Of a stretch of DNA of 64,000 bases, positions 36,701-51,335 are shown one piece after another; the stretch's first letter is position 1, and each line of letters starts with the position of its first letter. Made by a program: the position numbers and the translations under genes. The stretch lies in NCBI GenBank assembly GCA_033220425.1, contig CM065648.1, positions 186,001-250,000 on the forward strand, read 5' to 3'. The notes beneath the pieces are model-generated. The model was not told the DNA's origin, searched no databases, and saw only the letters and a list, made by a program, of their open reading frames with translations. Origin of the DNA: Lepraria neglecta (lineage: Eukaryota > Ascomycota > Lecanoromycetes > Lecanorales > Stereocaulaceae).

Positions 36701-38520
36701 GCGAATCTACTTCTTTCCTAGTATATCGTTAAGGTACTACTAAAGCTCCGTTAGCTCCGTCCTCGATAGATTATAGATAGAACTATAAGGTAGCTCCCTA
36801 CCGTCTAACTTAATAGTATAGTCTCCCTACTTTTATTTAGGCAAGATCTCTACTTTCTCACTTAAGAAGATATCTTTAAACTCCCGTAATTCAGGAGGAA
36901 GGGTTATATCGAACTCGTCAGTCCGAGGTCGCTCCGCTATCACAGCGCCAGCATAAATTACAGCGAATACTTTCTATTCCTGTTACAAAACTTTACCAAA
37001 TTCGGTCGGTCTATCCAGCTATATCAGCCTAGGATTTATTTAGTACCGCCATTAGCGCGCCAGCGTATCAACTATAATACCTGACTTATAAAGCGCTAGC
37101 ATCCCGATAATCAAGTTAGGACCCTCCTGATCTACGGCGTAGAACAAGGAACTACATTCCTTTTCTTACCCCTAGTTATTAGTAGCTATATAGCTTAACT
37201 AAAACGCCCTATAATAAAAGGTACCTTATCTACTCAGCTATACCGGCGTCGGCAAGACAGCGTGTTCTAGCTACAAATTATATTATACCACGAACCGCTG
37301 AGAGACCAAGCTAATCGTCGCCCTAGGGTCAATCAGCCCCTTAACGGGCTATTAACCACCTAGGAGGATTACTTATCCCGTAAGGTAAAGAGGTTCTAAG
37401 GCTTCTATTCGTCTATCTTCCCCCGCTTACTTAGTAGTAGTAGGGTACTATCTTTTTTTAACTGCACCGTATTAATAGGGGTAAAGCTTAGATTATCCCT
37501 ATAGGGACATTCTGGTTTCTAATACCCCGTCTTACTGCAATAATAATAACTATCATCACAGTAATTAGGGTTAGCCTTAGGTACTAGATAAGACTTAGAA
37601 TTTCGTCTCCTCTTACTACCTCGCTAACGTCCTACTAGCTCTCTACCAGCGGACTTAGTCGGAGTACTAGATACCCGTTCTTCTAAAGGCCTACCCTTAC
37701 TACTAGACCTAGGCGTTAATAGGTAACGCTTAAGGTTCTTTTCCTATATAATCGTAAGTACTAAGAGACTATTATATATCGTCGGGACACTACCGGTACT
37801 TAGGATTTTAGACTTTAACTTAGGGCGGAGTTTAGTTAAAAAGCTATTTACCCGGAACTCTTCCGATAGGGGAGTAATATAGCTTTCTAGTTCTTCTAGG
37901 TAAGCTTTAAAGACGGAAACCTTCTATCCCTACTATTACTTAGCGCTATTTAAGCGCTTATAGGTAAGTAGTCAGCGATTTACTAGGTCTACTACTAAAT
38001 CTAAGAGAAACTAAGAAAAGTTCTTAAAAGAGTAATCGTCTAGCTATTCCTTCCGAAAGTATTAGCGCTACTATATCGCTATATCCCCTTCTAGGGACTA
38101 TATATAGTAGAGGATTTTCGCCCTATCGGTAGTGAAATATTTAGGACTTAGGAGGAATTTGATTTCGACGTCAGTAAACTAGCGGATATACTCTCCTTCG
38201 CTATTACCGTAATAGAGCTATATCTTTTCAGGGCGTATTATCTTTACCGCTAGTAAGACTAATAGTACCTTACTATTACTAAGCCCCTTAAAGTCTTCTA
38301 TATCGGCTTCAGCTCCTAGTCGAAGCTCTATATTCCGAGCTTCTAACTCCCGGACGCGTTTTTCTTCTAATAAGTATTGGTTTTCTACCTTAAGTTAGGT
38401 AATCCTCTACTAGAGTGCCGGAGATAAAAGGGTCGAGTCTAAGGACTCTACTATCGGTAGGTTATCGGGGTATATAGTCTCCGGTTCTAGTTCTTCTAAA
38501 GAGCGCGGTTATCTTACTAT
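33790..38520 (-). pseudogene. gag-pol of Ty3/Gypsy copy C
   Basis: On the minus strand, the gag zinc knuckle is at 37,508-37,552 (YYYCSKTG, KPEC; first Cys and His turned to Tyr). The protease site is near 37,310-37,340 (LIDPRAT, family D-x-G-A). RT has [10 protein letters not shown] near 36,500 and an intact YLDDI at 36,323-36,337. The integrase core is around 34,750-34,920 (TIDFITGLPPSK, VVVDRFTK). Stops are TAG/TAA at Gln/Trp sites. A C-terminal chromodomain was not clearly seen. Confidence 0.88.
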
Positions 38521-38568
38521 AATATCCTACTCTAGGCCTTTAGCCTTAAAGGTTGGAGTAATTAGAAC

Positions 38569-39020
38569 TATAAGGTATACTCCCTGTCAGCGGGCCATTA
38601 TCGCTCTATAAACTAGGCTCCTCGCTAGCGGACCGTTACTGCGCCCTAGGATCTGCGTCCTGCGGGCGCTACGATGTCGGACTACGGCTCAGCTCTTCGC
38701 TAGCGTTACGCTACTATATATAAAGGTATTCAAAGACGTGAAGTAGTTATATTACTAGTACAGTATAGATGGTTCTATATTAGAACTAATCACTAAGGAT
38801 CCTTAGGAAAGAAGTGGGCAGACCGCTCCTTAAGCTTCTTCCTGCGGGTAATATATAGCTGCTATTAGGCAGCTAGCGTACCACTGAGAACCTAGCTCCT
38901 GACAGCTACTAAGTCGGCCGAATATCATTCCGATCCACGCCAGCGCTCCGCGCACTAAGAGATATCGGAATAGCTTTACTAACAAGGCAGACCCCTTCCA
39001 ACATGATAGTTGGTATTATA
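38569..39020 (-). repeat. 5' LTR of copy C
   Basis: The partner LTR. Its transcription-start side contains the small palindrome CCAACATGATAGTTGG near 38,997-39,013. It is flanked on the right by the TSD GATTA. Confidence 0.92.
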
Positions 39021-39025
39021 GATTA

Positions 39026-41099
39026 TTACCTAGTAATTGCCTTAGCGATATATATTCGGTTATAAATAGCTATCTAAAGATTATACTCGCTATTATTATC
39101 GGGAAGGATACTATCTTTATATCTCTAATAATAAATTATATTATACTTTAATTAGTTAAGTAGTAGTATAATCTCCCCTAATAAAGCCTTATATTCTAGG
39201 GAGTAAAGGCTAAGAAGATAGAGGAAGAGGTAATTCTAGGCGAGGAAGAATTAATATTTATTAAGATTCGTCCTATTAATAAGGTAGGCAGAGTACTACT
39301 CCTTTATATTAGCTATATAGGGGGGCTAGTAGGACTATAGATATATAACCAAGTAAAAGAATATATCTACTCTTACTAACGATAGGTTAGTTCTTTAATA
39401 TAGTCTATAAGGATATACTAGGCAGATAGTAGGGAGGATATAATACGTTACCGAAGAAAGTAGTTAGCTTAGTTACTAGATAATATAGATGATAATATAA
39501 GAATAAGAAAGTATTTAAGAGGGAGAATAGTAGGAAAGGAAGAAGAAAGGTCTTAAAGGCTATATATATCTACTAGAATATATTTTATAATTGCTTCATT
39601 TAATTATAGTTAGAGATACGTCGCGACGGTTTCGTAGAGCACTCTAGCCTTTCAGGTAATCAGTTGCGTCCTGTATTTAGCTATATATCCTATTAATCTT
39701 AATAATAGATTACTATATATCGAAGCTAAACTAGACGTATTCTGTGTCTAGTATATGTTCTAGAGATGATTATAGCCTAGACGAAGGTCTTCCTAACGGT
39801 ACTTAAGCTAAGAGATAGATTTCAGGTAATATATTATAGGTTATAGTTATAATTAACTATATTAAAGATACTACTTAACTATTATTAGGGTAGACGCTAA
39901 CTAAGATATATAGAAGATAGAAAGAAAAGAAGATTAAAGAGAACTTGTACTACAAGCTAAGGATATATTATATTCTATACCTACTAGTCTAGATCTAACT
40001 CATCTATATCCATCTTACTATCCGTTAGTAGTAGATCTTTATCTTGGACTAGTTATCTATCCGGTCCTCTAACAAACCCTTCTAGAACCGGTATTACGTT
40101 ACAAGTAGTAGTCTCTAAAGGGACGTATTCAGAATAGCGCCTGGCTCTATATACCCTGCTCTTCTATAGCTACTACTACAATTTTATAAGTTAAAGCTAC
40201 TCCTCTAGGGCGTCGATCGTTTCTTCTATATTACCTACTACCCGGAGATACTTAGCCACATTATTAGGAAGAACGACGGCATTCTATATATTAAATAGCG
40301 TCGCTTTATACAACTCTTATTCAGCCTTATTATTAGTAATAATACTTATATACGCGTCATCCTACTAGCCGATATAGAGCTTGAATATATCTAGTAACGG
40401 TTCGATCTTAGCCGCGAGCTCTAACCTCTCTAGGGAACGAGGCTATAGGAGGTAGAGGAATAGTAGAAGTTCGCCTAGATACCATTGCCGCAACTAAAGC
40501 TACTAATAATTATAATTTACCTTATATTTCGCCGTTAGGGGAGATAGTTTATAGGGCGCGCGGTGCGATAGCTAGGCTATAGCGGTATTCCAGGCCTGTT
40601 AATATAGGTAGCGCCCAAATCCTAGCATTGATAGACGCTATAGGGTGTCGAGAGGGCCGGATATTAAGGGCGGTATTATAGGTAGATAGTACGGAGAGAG
40701 GGAGAGGGAGACTGCAATAGGATAACTAGAGATAGTATATCTCGGAAAATTTGAAGGTAAGACGTAACCGCTTTATCGTATCTTATATTACTAAACTAGT
40801 AAAGGGCCTAAAGTAATACCCGTATATTTCTTACCGCTAAATAGTAGTTTTATAATAGAAAGGGTAGATATCTAATAGCTTAGTAATAATCCTTAGTATT
40901 AATATTAGTAGAATCGTAATTAATTTAAGTTAGATTAGGGTTTACCTTTAACAGATCGGAATTTACTAACCTTTAATTAGTTCTAGCCTCCGCCAATTTA
41001 GAATTTTTCTATATCTAGTATACTTTCCGGGGCTACTATACAATAATAATATAATAGTATAGTAAAATAAATTAAAATCTATAGTACGGTAGTACCGAC
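39026..41099. other. RIP-degraded sequence, partly coding, unidentified
   Basis: 39,026-39,600 has plus-strand open stretches broken by TAA/TAG. On the minus strand, about 40,190-40,500 reads RSLERLELAAKIEPLLDIFK, then DDAYISIITNNKAE and NNVAKYLRVVGNIEETIDA, a plausible protein of no recognised family. It could be an accessory ORF of the neighbouring Plavaka-like transposon. Confidence 0.4.
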
Positions 41100-44000
41100 C
41101 TTAGGAGTATACGATATTTATATAAGCCTATATAGATAACCCGGATTACTACTAGAATAGCGTAATATTATAGATCGATAGGTTAAATGCCCTTTCTATA
41201 GTAAGAAGCGCAGGAATATAAGAGGTCTCTCTAATTATATTAACCGCTATTACATCCAGCTCGGCGAGGAATCACGGAAGATTCCTCTTGAAGTTCAATC
41301 GTATAAAGACTTAACTAGCTAGATCTAAATATATAATAGTTAATCCTATAGTCTAATAGTAGCCGCGAGGACTAATAAAGACTCTAGACGAGGAGATAAT
41401 AAACCTAATAATACTTCTAACGATTATAAGGTCGAGGATATATATAGTAGTAGTCCTATCGTAAGAAAGGGTCTTCTCTTAATATTATCTTCTACTATAT
41501 AGATTACCTACTAGAAGGAGACGAATAGACTAGCTAGCGAGCTAGTCGTTGATCTAAATAAGGAAAGTAGTATACCTTAAGGGTTAAATGATAAGCTAAG
41601 ACGAAAAGAGCCAAAGCGCTAGCCTTTATACCCTTTTTAAACTAAAATAGACTATATATAGACTTTTTAGTTATAGTATAAACGATATTTAATAGGTATA
41701 GTATAGAGATTCTTTAACGACGATAAAATGAAATCTATCTATAATCTTCTAAGCTTCAAGAATACTAAAGAGTAGAAGTCTTTAATCTAAAAAATCCCTT
41801 ATAGTATTTAGAATAATATCTAGATATAAGTAGTACTAAAGATAGCTTTACTAACTAACGGGGTATAAGAGTATAAGAATTACTATATAATATACCGAGA
41901 TATTATATAAGGAATTCGGTTTTTACTTAGTTATATTCCCTTTTATAATAAGCTCTCTTATATACTAGTACGAACTTACTCCTTATAAGGAGTATATAGG
42001 TATAGTAGGCTATATACTACTAAATAGTAGTAGGAAACGTAATCGGCGCTACCTAAAGAAGCTATAGTAGTCCCCCTACTTATCTCCTCCAATAAAATAG
42101 ATCTTTCTATATACTATAGCGATTATATTATATAGCCTATCTATTTCACGATTGGCAATCTTGATATAGCTACTTAGTGATTATAAATAAGGCTAGGTAT
42201 ATTACTTCTAGATTTTATACTAATACTAGGCAAAGGGGAGAATAAGGATGACTTAAAAGTAAAATTATACTATACCGCGATACGGCGAGTACTAAAGCGT
42301 AAGTCTAGTATAATAGAATAATAAATATACTTATAAGCTAATATAACTATAGCTATTAAAAAACTAGCGAGGAAAGGTATCCTAATTAAGTATATAGATA
42401 GGAATACTCGAAAATACTTTCTAATCATATCAGGTATATTAGTAGACTACGAGGAGCAGGTCTTAATAGCTGGGATTAAATCTAAGATCTATTATTCTAT
42501 ATATACCGTGCTATTAAAGAGCAGAGAAAATCTTATAGGGAAATGGCTACTATAGATATATACTTCTATATAAGCTTAGATTCAAAGGCAAAAACTAGGG
42601 ACAACTACTTAACCCGGCGATAATTAGGTCTATCCCGTCGAAAACTTTGCGTAGAGATATTACCTCCTTAATATCTATCGCGCTATAATAGTTAATATCC
42701 TCTATTAGCTACTAAAAGGTACTATTATATACCTAGTAGTATAGACTATAAAGTTAATTAAGGAAGTCTACCTATCTATTTAGAAAAGAAAGCGCGACGG
42801 GTCTATAAAATCTGAAGATCTTCTTAATAAGCGTTTTCGGGAGGTACCCTATTTCCCGGGACTTAAGTATTTTAAAAGGTATACTTATATTATCTAATAG
42901 ACGGGTATCGAATAGAAAGCTATAGTTTACTAGTTAATTATAGTTATTACTCTACTTCTAATATAAGAGAAGCCTATAGTAGTACTATTTACTAGAGCCG
43001 CAATAGATTTTATTATAATAGCCTTTTATTGCTCCTATAACGATAATATACTCTAATATATAACTTATACCTTAGAATATATAGATAAGCTAAAGGGAGT
43101 CTTCTATTCGATAAGGACTAATTTTAATTACCCTAAATAGTACTCTATAATATACTTTATATAGATAATTAAGGATTTTAGAATAGTAGATAGTATAGAT
43201 ACTAGATAATTTAAAAGTAGTTATAAGGTTCTTATTAAATAATTCTATAGACGAACTAATAAGTAAGATAGCTATCTAAGCCAAATCGCGGAGTATAATA
43301 CTAGCTATACTAAATTTACTACGATAGATAACTATATACTCTATAAGGTTAGAAAACTAATTATTCAAGCTAACAAGGATGATACTCTTTAGCTTATAGT
43401 AGTATCTAAAAGTCCTATAGATTTACGCAAACTAGGCTAGCTAATAACTCCGGTGGAGCGGGGGGTATTCCTTAGGGTATAAAGGGTGAATCCGTATCTA
43501 TAGAGATAGGCTAAGAGGATTAAGACAGATCTATTAGCTACCGAAGGATTTCTTAATATATTAGCAGTCTTTATAAGGAACTAGAGAGCTATAGTTAATA
43601 GTATCAAGATTACTAAGGAAGAGCGTGAACGCTTAGAAAAGAATTCCGTCTAGTATACTTCGTATCTAGTAGTACTCTATAGCTCTATTACCTACTAAGT
43701 ATAAGATAGTAAGGACCCGAATGATATAGAAAAGCTTCAGAAGTAATTCGTTACTACTTACCGATATAGTAAAGGAGACGCAAATAGAGGCGAGACTATA
43801 TATAGATCCAGCGAGATCTAGAAGATAGCGGAGCCTATAAGTATATTAAAATACTAAAAGAACTGCGACCTAGGCAACTACTAATAACTATTACTATTAT
43901 TAACCCTGAGAGGTAGGATAAGGACAGCGTAAACAGGAGATATATAGGAGCTTGGATATATAAATTTCGATTACTAGACTAGGGAACCCCTTATATAATC

Positions 44001-44300
44001 TACGGTATAATTAAGGTCGAGTATATTCCATCAAGCGACGCAAAGAACCTATACAAGATTAGACCTCGATAGTTCTACGAACTATCTATAATATCACGAA
44101 ATATATATCTAGTCTCTATAGATAAGAGAGATATCTTCTATATTAATAACTACGTAGACTAGGATTAATATAACTTACTATACTATAAAAAGTAGAAGAA
44201 GAGAGATAAAGAGACTATTAAAGATATTATTAAGAAGTATAGGATTCCCTAATATATTAATATTAAAGATTGATTATAGATATAGTCGGCTTATATAATA
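41100..44300 (+). pseudogene. Plavaka/KDZ-like DNA transposase, RIP-degraded
   Basis: An N-terminal C2H2-like finger lies near 41,190-41,260: CPFYSKKRRNIRGLSNYIN, with Cys or His mutated to Tyr. The next conserved block, near 42,080-42,160, resembles the family's 'DKT-LS...W-PVYLTIGNL' signature (ISSNKIDLS, PIYFTIGNL). It is followed by a GILLLDFI block and then ISGILVDYEEQVLIAG (family: ADYPEQCLVA). These are features of Plavaka elements of the KDZ group. Weakly matching frame continues to about 44,280. I could not define terminal inverted repeats. Inactive by RIP. Confidence 0.65.
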
Positions 44301-45521
44301 GTAGCTATTATAATATATAAACGGGCTGATAGTAGTAATAATTCATTCTAGATCGGCTTCGTTTTGTATTAGATCAGTATTTATATAAGTTTGATCGGTA
44401 TTTATTTAAGTTTAATTAGTATAAAAGTTCCTAGTATTTTATTTTTAAATTTCGGTAAAAGGGATTAGACCCTTAACGTTATAGTTTGCGATTAGCTTCC
44501 TATATCTCCCTTGTTAAAAACAACGCGGATCTTATATACTATAGTTACTTATCCTTACTTGAAATAATATAAAACTAATATACTAAAAGGGTTACTCGTC
44601 AAGTTTATTTCCTTTCCTAAATATTATTTACTTTTACCCTATCTACCTTTTTTCTAAGCGCTCGCTACTATAATAAATATCTACTCCTCTACTTTCAGCT
44701 ACTGCTTTATTTCAAACCCGTACGTTTTTTATTTATAATATATATAGATCTATATATATCTAGCTCTTCTATAGTCTATTCTGGTTTAAAGATAGGCAAA
44801 CTAATACTAGAGATATACTATACGTACGTTAAAAGCTCTAAGATCGATATATATAAGAATACGAATACTAACTATCCTATAGAAAAGGAACTAGAAATAA
44901 TACACCTAGTCCTTCTCTGCCGACGAGGACGAGGTTAGGATTAAATACTAGCGCTATTAACGTATAAGCCTCTTATTATCTTTAGAGGATAATCTAGCTA
45001 TACGCGATAGAAATATAGGAATAATAGTTTACCTAAGCTAATCCTAAACGCGAATACCTTTACTAACCGCCTAGATTAGACTCCTTAAGTAATAGGTTAT
45101 TATTGAGTACCTTCTAAATATATCTCTAAATAACGATACGTAAGAGATCCCTCAAGCTCCCTACCTTCCTTCCCCCTATAACGTTGCCGGTATTTAGTAA
45201 AGCCGATATAATATATATCTCTAGCACGCCTCAACAAAAGACGCTCGAAGAGGGGCCCGATATAATAAGCTAGCTTATTATAACGTAATCTCGACGATAA
45301 CGAAGATAGGAATACTATTCTATAGTTAGGTTCGCGCCGGCGTCCAAAAACATTCTCTAGCGACTTATACTAGCTCGTCTTCATTACTACGCTTTTTACT
45401 CTATATATAGATATCCTACTCGGTAGTCTATTAGAAGGAAATAGCTTACCTTAGCTAGAACTTTACCCTATTCGCCTTAGCAATATAATAAAACGTATCT
45501 AGATAGATTATACTTATCGAC
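44301..45521. other. RIP-degraded sequence, no gene assigned
   Basis: Contains TATTAGATCAGTATT near 44,376, which recurs near 54,160. No recognised coding frame. It is interrupted by element B, with the locus resuming at 52,208. Confidence 0.5.
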
Positions 45522-45526
45522 TTAGA

Positions 45527-45979
45527 TATTACGATTAGGAAACATGATCAGGGATACGCTCTAGGAGCGTAGCGCCCGTTATAGTTCGAGTTAACGAATT
45601 AGTACCCGACTCGGATAGACCCTGAAGGCTTGGCATGCTAAGCGACGATAGTAATAATAGTAGTACGATTAATACGATCAAGGATGATAATAGTATTAAT
45701 AGTAGTGCGATCAATGCGATCAAGAATGCTTGGCGGGATTTCGTATATCTATATATACGGAGTACTACTTATTACTTAGAGTATCGTGCTTAACTTACTA
45801 TTTAATTATTTACTATATACGATAGATCTCTTAGGCTAGGTACTGAATATATATTATCTAATTATATACTAGACCCGCTTAGTATCACTTGAAGCCTACT
45901 TTATACTCTTACTCTATAGTATCCCTATCCTAGTAAGAATCAATTACTAATACGATACTAGTATATATAGTTTGTAACA
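45527..45979 (+). repeat. 5' LTR of copy B
   Basis: Starts TATTACGATTAGG, ends TTTGTAACA. It has fewer GAGCGCA-type short repeats than the copy A LTR, which accounts for its smaller size. Confidence 0.92.
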
Positions 45980-46069
45980 CTTTAAGTACCCTTAAGGATG
46001 AGTATACTACTAAGAGACTCTAGGGCTAATACCCCAAGCTCCTTAGGAGGGAGCGGATAATAATAGAGA

Positions 46070-49000
46070 CGCCCGACTATTAACAAAGGGACTAGTAGAT
46101 ATATTAAGATAGCCTAGCCTAACTTATACTATAGAGAAAGAGACAAGCTTAAGGGATAGCTATCTCAGGTTAGTTTATACCTGGCTTTCTAGGGGGACTA
46201 GATACCTACTTAGTAATATCTAATCTTTACTATTACTTACTTATATAGAAGAGTCTAGAAGTAGGTTAACCTATTCCTAAAGAAGTATATAGAAGAACTA
46301 GAAGACGACGATAATATAGAAATTAAGTAATATAGAAGAACTAGAAGACGACGATAATACAGAAATTAAGTAATAGATAGAGAGTATAGCTATATTTAGA
46401 CTCGAAATCCGCCGTATATTTAGACTATCTAATAAGGTTAATATAGTAATATAAACTATCTAATACTTAACTTAGAAGAAGTCTATATCGGAGTATTTAA
46501 CTTAGTTCTAGTAGTATATAGTAAAGACTAACTAGGATGATAATATATTAGTAACTATATACCGAAGAGGTCTAAAGGACAACGTTAAGGACAAACTTAT
46601 AAGGACGGGAATTATTCTTAATACCCTTAATAAACTAATTAAAGAGGTAATTAAAATTAATAATAAGTTATTTAAAAGGACTATAGAGAAGAGATACAAC
46701 GGAGGAGTTAGTAGGATAGGATACTTAAGCTTTTTCGCTAAATCAAAGAGCTACCGCCTAGGATATAGAGAACGCGACCCTTACGGATATACGCTAATAG
46801 AACTAGACTTTACGGAGAGGAAGGGCAAGAGGCCTTTTAAGGGGCCGCCTAGGGGCAAGGAGCAGCAAGGGGGTAAGAAAATACTTACGTGTTATAGCTA
46901 TAGCAAACCAGGCTACTTCGCTAGAGACTACAAGTCGAAAAACATAGTGTATCGACCGCAGCTGAATATACTAGAAAAGGTATATACCTAGGACGATATA
47001 GACGGCACGCCTAAGGAAAAACTACTAATATAAGAAGAAGTCGAAGGAAATATTAACTCCTAGTATAATAGGATAATATAAGACGAACTCGACGAAGAAT
47101 CTAACAAAGAGGACGAACTTATAGAGGACGTTAACTCGTAAACCGGGGAAGACCTAGGTATTAGAGATAGTAGTAGTACTCGGGAGGAATCTAAGTAGGA
47201 TTAGGAAGAAGAAGAGATAGATCTAGAGTAGGAAGAAGCCCTCAGCACGTTAGAAGCTAAGTAGGAAGATATATAACTATTAAGGAAATTAATACCTAGA
47301 TCTACTACGTCTAAGGAAAAAGAGGAAAACTCTAAGGAACTAGAATAAAAACACGCCTTACTGGACTACCGGATGGATCGAAACCATCGTGGTCACAAGA
47401 GTATACTATAGAAGGAATATATATCGCTTCACTATATATAGTATAGTATACCGAGGAATATAGCCAGGGGACTAATAAGGGTACCGCCTTGCGGGTACGA
47501 CTTTTATAACAATTATCACGAAGATAAGTATCTATAGCACCTCGTAACAAAAAGAATTTACTAGTTCTTCCTAGGATATAGCAAGCTATAGTTAGAACGA
47601 CTCGGGAAGGAGCTAAGTTACGACCTACACGCCAAAGAATATCATTTAACAGAATAGTATACCTACCTATATAATAACTACGCGAAATATATATAGTCGA
47701 AGTTAGAAGTAGGGTTCCTACTCCTACAAGCAGGAAAAGAGTAATCCCTCGCGGTAGGGGTAGCCACGAGGAGATCAATATATTAACCCCCAAATAACAT
47801 CTATATTCCGCGTAATACGATATATATATAAAGATACTAGTAATTATTAATAGACAGCGGACCGTTGCGATAATAGACTCTAGAGCTACTAGGAACTTTA
47901 TCTCACGAGATCTAGTACGAATAACTAGAATACTAACTCGAAAGAAGTTATAGTAGTATAACCTTTAGATAGCTAATAGGTTAATACTATTAATAGGAAA
48001 GGTAGACGAAGAGATAATTTTATTACCTATTATAATTCAGCGCTACTATAAGGAGATTACCTTTAATATTATTAGAATAGCTACCTATTATATAATTTTA
48101 GGAATACCTTAGTTAAAGAAGTATAACCTAATAATTAATTAGGCTCGAGGAGTACTTAAGATAGATTAATCCGGCAATATTACTAGGATTATATCTATAT
48201 ATTAGTAGCGTTTAATAGTAGATAAGAAGTTAAACCGAAGACCGGTCGAGGTATATATTACCTTAGCTTCGTATAAGGACGGTACTAAAAGGTAGTCTAA
48301 CTCTATAGTTACTAGTAAAGGTTAGTAGGATAATAAAGTAAGAGATAAAGGAGGAACTAATATACCCTCTATCCCTTAGGAATATAGTAAGTAGGTATAC
48401 TTATTCGAGGAAGAGATAAATATAAAAGTATTACCTAAGTATTAGCTATAGGATTATAAGATCGAACTCGAACCTAGTAAGTAACTAATATTTAGACCTA
48501 TTTATATATTATTAGAAAAGGAACTTAAGGTACTTTATAGGTATATTAATAAGAACCTTAAAAAGGGATTTATTCGGGAATCTAAATTACTAGTAGATTA
48601 CCTAATCCTCTTTGTACTAAAGAAGGATAGAAGCTTAAGACTATATATTAACTATCGGAAGTTAAACGATATTACTATTAAGAATAGATATCTATTACTA
48701 AATATAGGGGAGCTATAGGATCGGCTCGGAAAAGCAAAGATATTTACTAAACTAGATCTTAGAGGTATATATAATCTTATTTAGATAAAAGAAGGCGAGG
48801 AATAGAAAACTACCTTCCGAACAAGATATAGCTACTATAAGTATCTAGTAATACCGTTTAGACTTACTAACGCGCTAGTAACCTGCCAAGCACTTATTAA
48901 TAATATTATACGAGTATATTTAGATCGAATAGCGATAGCGTACCTTAATAATATACTAATCTATTCTAAGAATAAGAAAGAATATATAGAGTATATATAG

Positions 49001-51230
49001 GACGTCCTCGGATACCTATCGCAAGTAAAACTTCTTCTTAAACTAGAAAAGTACGAATTCTATAAGGAATTAGTAGAATTTCTAGGATTTATAGTTAGTA
49101 TAAAAGGTATTAGTATAAGCCCGGAGAAGATTAAGGCTATAGCTGAATAGCCTATACTATAGGACGTCAAAATAGTATAAAGCTTCTTAGGATTCGCTAA
49201 TTTTAATAGGAAATTCATCGAGGGCTACTCTAAGAAAGTACTACCTCTAACTGATATTATAAAAAAAGATATCGGGTTTATATAGGGAAAAGATTAATAG
49301 AAATCATTCGATATATTAAAGAAAGTATATACGGATCTACTAGTACTCTATACCTTTTAAACAAGCGAGCCAGCTTATATCGAAATAGATACTTTAGATC
49401 TTATAATTAGAGTATACCTATATTAAATAAAGGACCAAAAGTAGTATCTAGTTATCTATTATTCAAGGAAGATATTAGTAGTAGAATAGAACTATAATAT
49501 ATACGATAAGGAACTACTTACCGTGGTTTATATACTTTAGAACTAGTAAGTATACGTAGAGAGCTACTTGGATCTAACTATCTTTACGGATTATAAGAAC
49601 CTTCTTAACTTTATAATAATAAAAGAGTTAAATAGAAGATAGGTTTAATAGTTAGAACTATTAGGTCAATATAAATTCAAGATAACCTATACCCTAGGAA
49701 AGGATAATAGTCGGGTAGATACCCTTAGTAGGCGATTAGACTATATAGAGGAAAAGAATATTATAGAATAACTAATCCTAAAGAAAGAAGCAGACGGATC
49801 GCTAGTACTATACTAGGTATTAGCGGCGACCCTTTATATATCTAGATCTAATATAACTAATAGGATTATAAAGGCCTACGATAACGATATATTTATAACA
49901 AATCTACGAAAGAATTAGTAGGATTTAGTATTACTCAAATACTAGGATAAGACCTACTTACCTAATATATACGTTGAAGAAATAATCAGGGATTACTATA
50001 ATAACCCCTTATAAGGTTATCCTAGAGTCTCTAAGATAATAGAACTCCTAGGACGAGGATACGTAGCGCCGAAACTTCGAGCGCGTGTTAAATAATATAT
50101 TAAGGAATATATTAAATACTAGCAAAATAAGGCTATATAATACACCAAGTATAGACAAATATAATTTACTTCTATACTAGAATTACTATAGGATAATATT
50201 ATAATAGACTTTATAGTTAAACTACTACTATTAAAGGATCTAGCTATATAGGATACCTTTAACTTAATTATAGTTATTATAGATAAACTAATAAAGTATA
50301 TAATTATAATACTATTTAAGGAAACCTATAAAGTAGATTAGCTAGCCTTTATACTACTCGACAAGCTAATAAGGGACTATAGTATACCTAAATCGATAAT
50401 ATCCGATAGAGATAAGTTATTTACTTCTAACTACTAGAGAATACTAATAGTAGTAATTAGAACTAAACTTCGGATATTAATAGCGTATTATCTATAAACT
50501 AATAGATAGATAGAACGTATAAACTAAATAATAGAAGTATATCTAAAGTACTATATAAACCAAAAACAAGATAACTAGGTTTTACTACTTCTAATAGTAT
50601 AACTAGTATATAATAATAATAAGTCGGACACGATATCTCTAACCCTATTCTTTACTAATTATAGAAGGAATATAAATATATTTCTATAACTAAGGAAAGG
50701 ACCTAATATAGAAAAAGCCTTAGTTAAGGTAGATAAGCTAAAGGATTTATATAGAGAGATATAAAGGTCTATTAAAAGCTTAAATACTAAGTTAAAGAAA
50801 TAGGTTAATAAGAAAAGAAAGAATATTCCTTAGCTAGAAGAGGGGGATAAAGTATACCTCCTAATAAAAAATATAAGGATAACGAGACTAAGTAAGAAAC
50901 TAGATTATATTAAGGTTAGACTATTCTTAATTAAACGGATAAAAGGACTAGTTAATTATAAACTCTAACTTCTATCTAATATAAAGGTATATCCGGTATT
51001 CTATATCTTACTCCTAGAGCTGGTAGACTCTAGTATACCTCTCTAAGAGATATTCTATTATAATATTAAGGAAGAAATAGAGTACGAGGTCAAGAGGGTC
51101 CTAGATAGAAAGAATTAGTTCTATCTAGTTAAATAGAAAGGGTATAACGAAATAGAAAATACCTAGGAACCCCTTAGGAACCTCGCGGGGAACTATAGAG
51201 AATATCTATAAGAGTTCCGTCGAAGATAAG
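46070..51230 (+). pseudogene. gag-pol of Ty3/Gypsy copy B
   Basis: The zinc knuckle is at 46,890-46,931 (first Cys intact, CYSYSKPGYFARDY). The protease site is near 47,868-47,910 (IIDSRATRNFIS). The RT core YLNN (family YLDD) is at 48,941-48,952. RNase H is at about 49,370-49,750 and the integrase at about 50,190-50,680 (DFIVKLLLLKDLAI, DKLIK). The chromodomain is at about 51,070-51,190 (EVKRVLD, YLVK, KGYN). It has more mutations in catalytic positions than copy A. Confidence 0.9.
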
Positions 51231-51335
51231 AGAAGCCTAGTCGAAGTTCTTAGGGGCTCCTAGCCCGCCGGGGGGATTGAATTACTTAGAAGAGATATTG
51301 AATAAGAAGTTATCGGAAGACTTAGGAGCGATATA

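Larger units (their letters stand above)
31757..39020 (-). mobile_element. Ty3/Gypsy LTR retrotransposon, copy C (minus strand)
   Basis: A full-length 7.26-kb element with 452-bp LTRs at both ends and the target duplication GATTA (31,752-31,756 and 39,021-39,025). gag-pol runs on the minus strand. A spliced ORF on the plus strand lies between the end of pol and the 3' LTR. It is a different family from A/B and D. LTR starts and ends carry TG to TA changes. Confidence 0.92.

Noticed and set aside
47332-47793. 153-codon minus-strand frame in copy B
   Set aside because: It is opposite to the gag-protease part of the plus-strand polyprotein, is not open in copy A, and has no recognisable motif.
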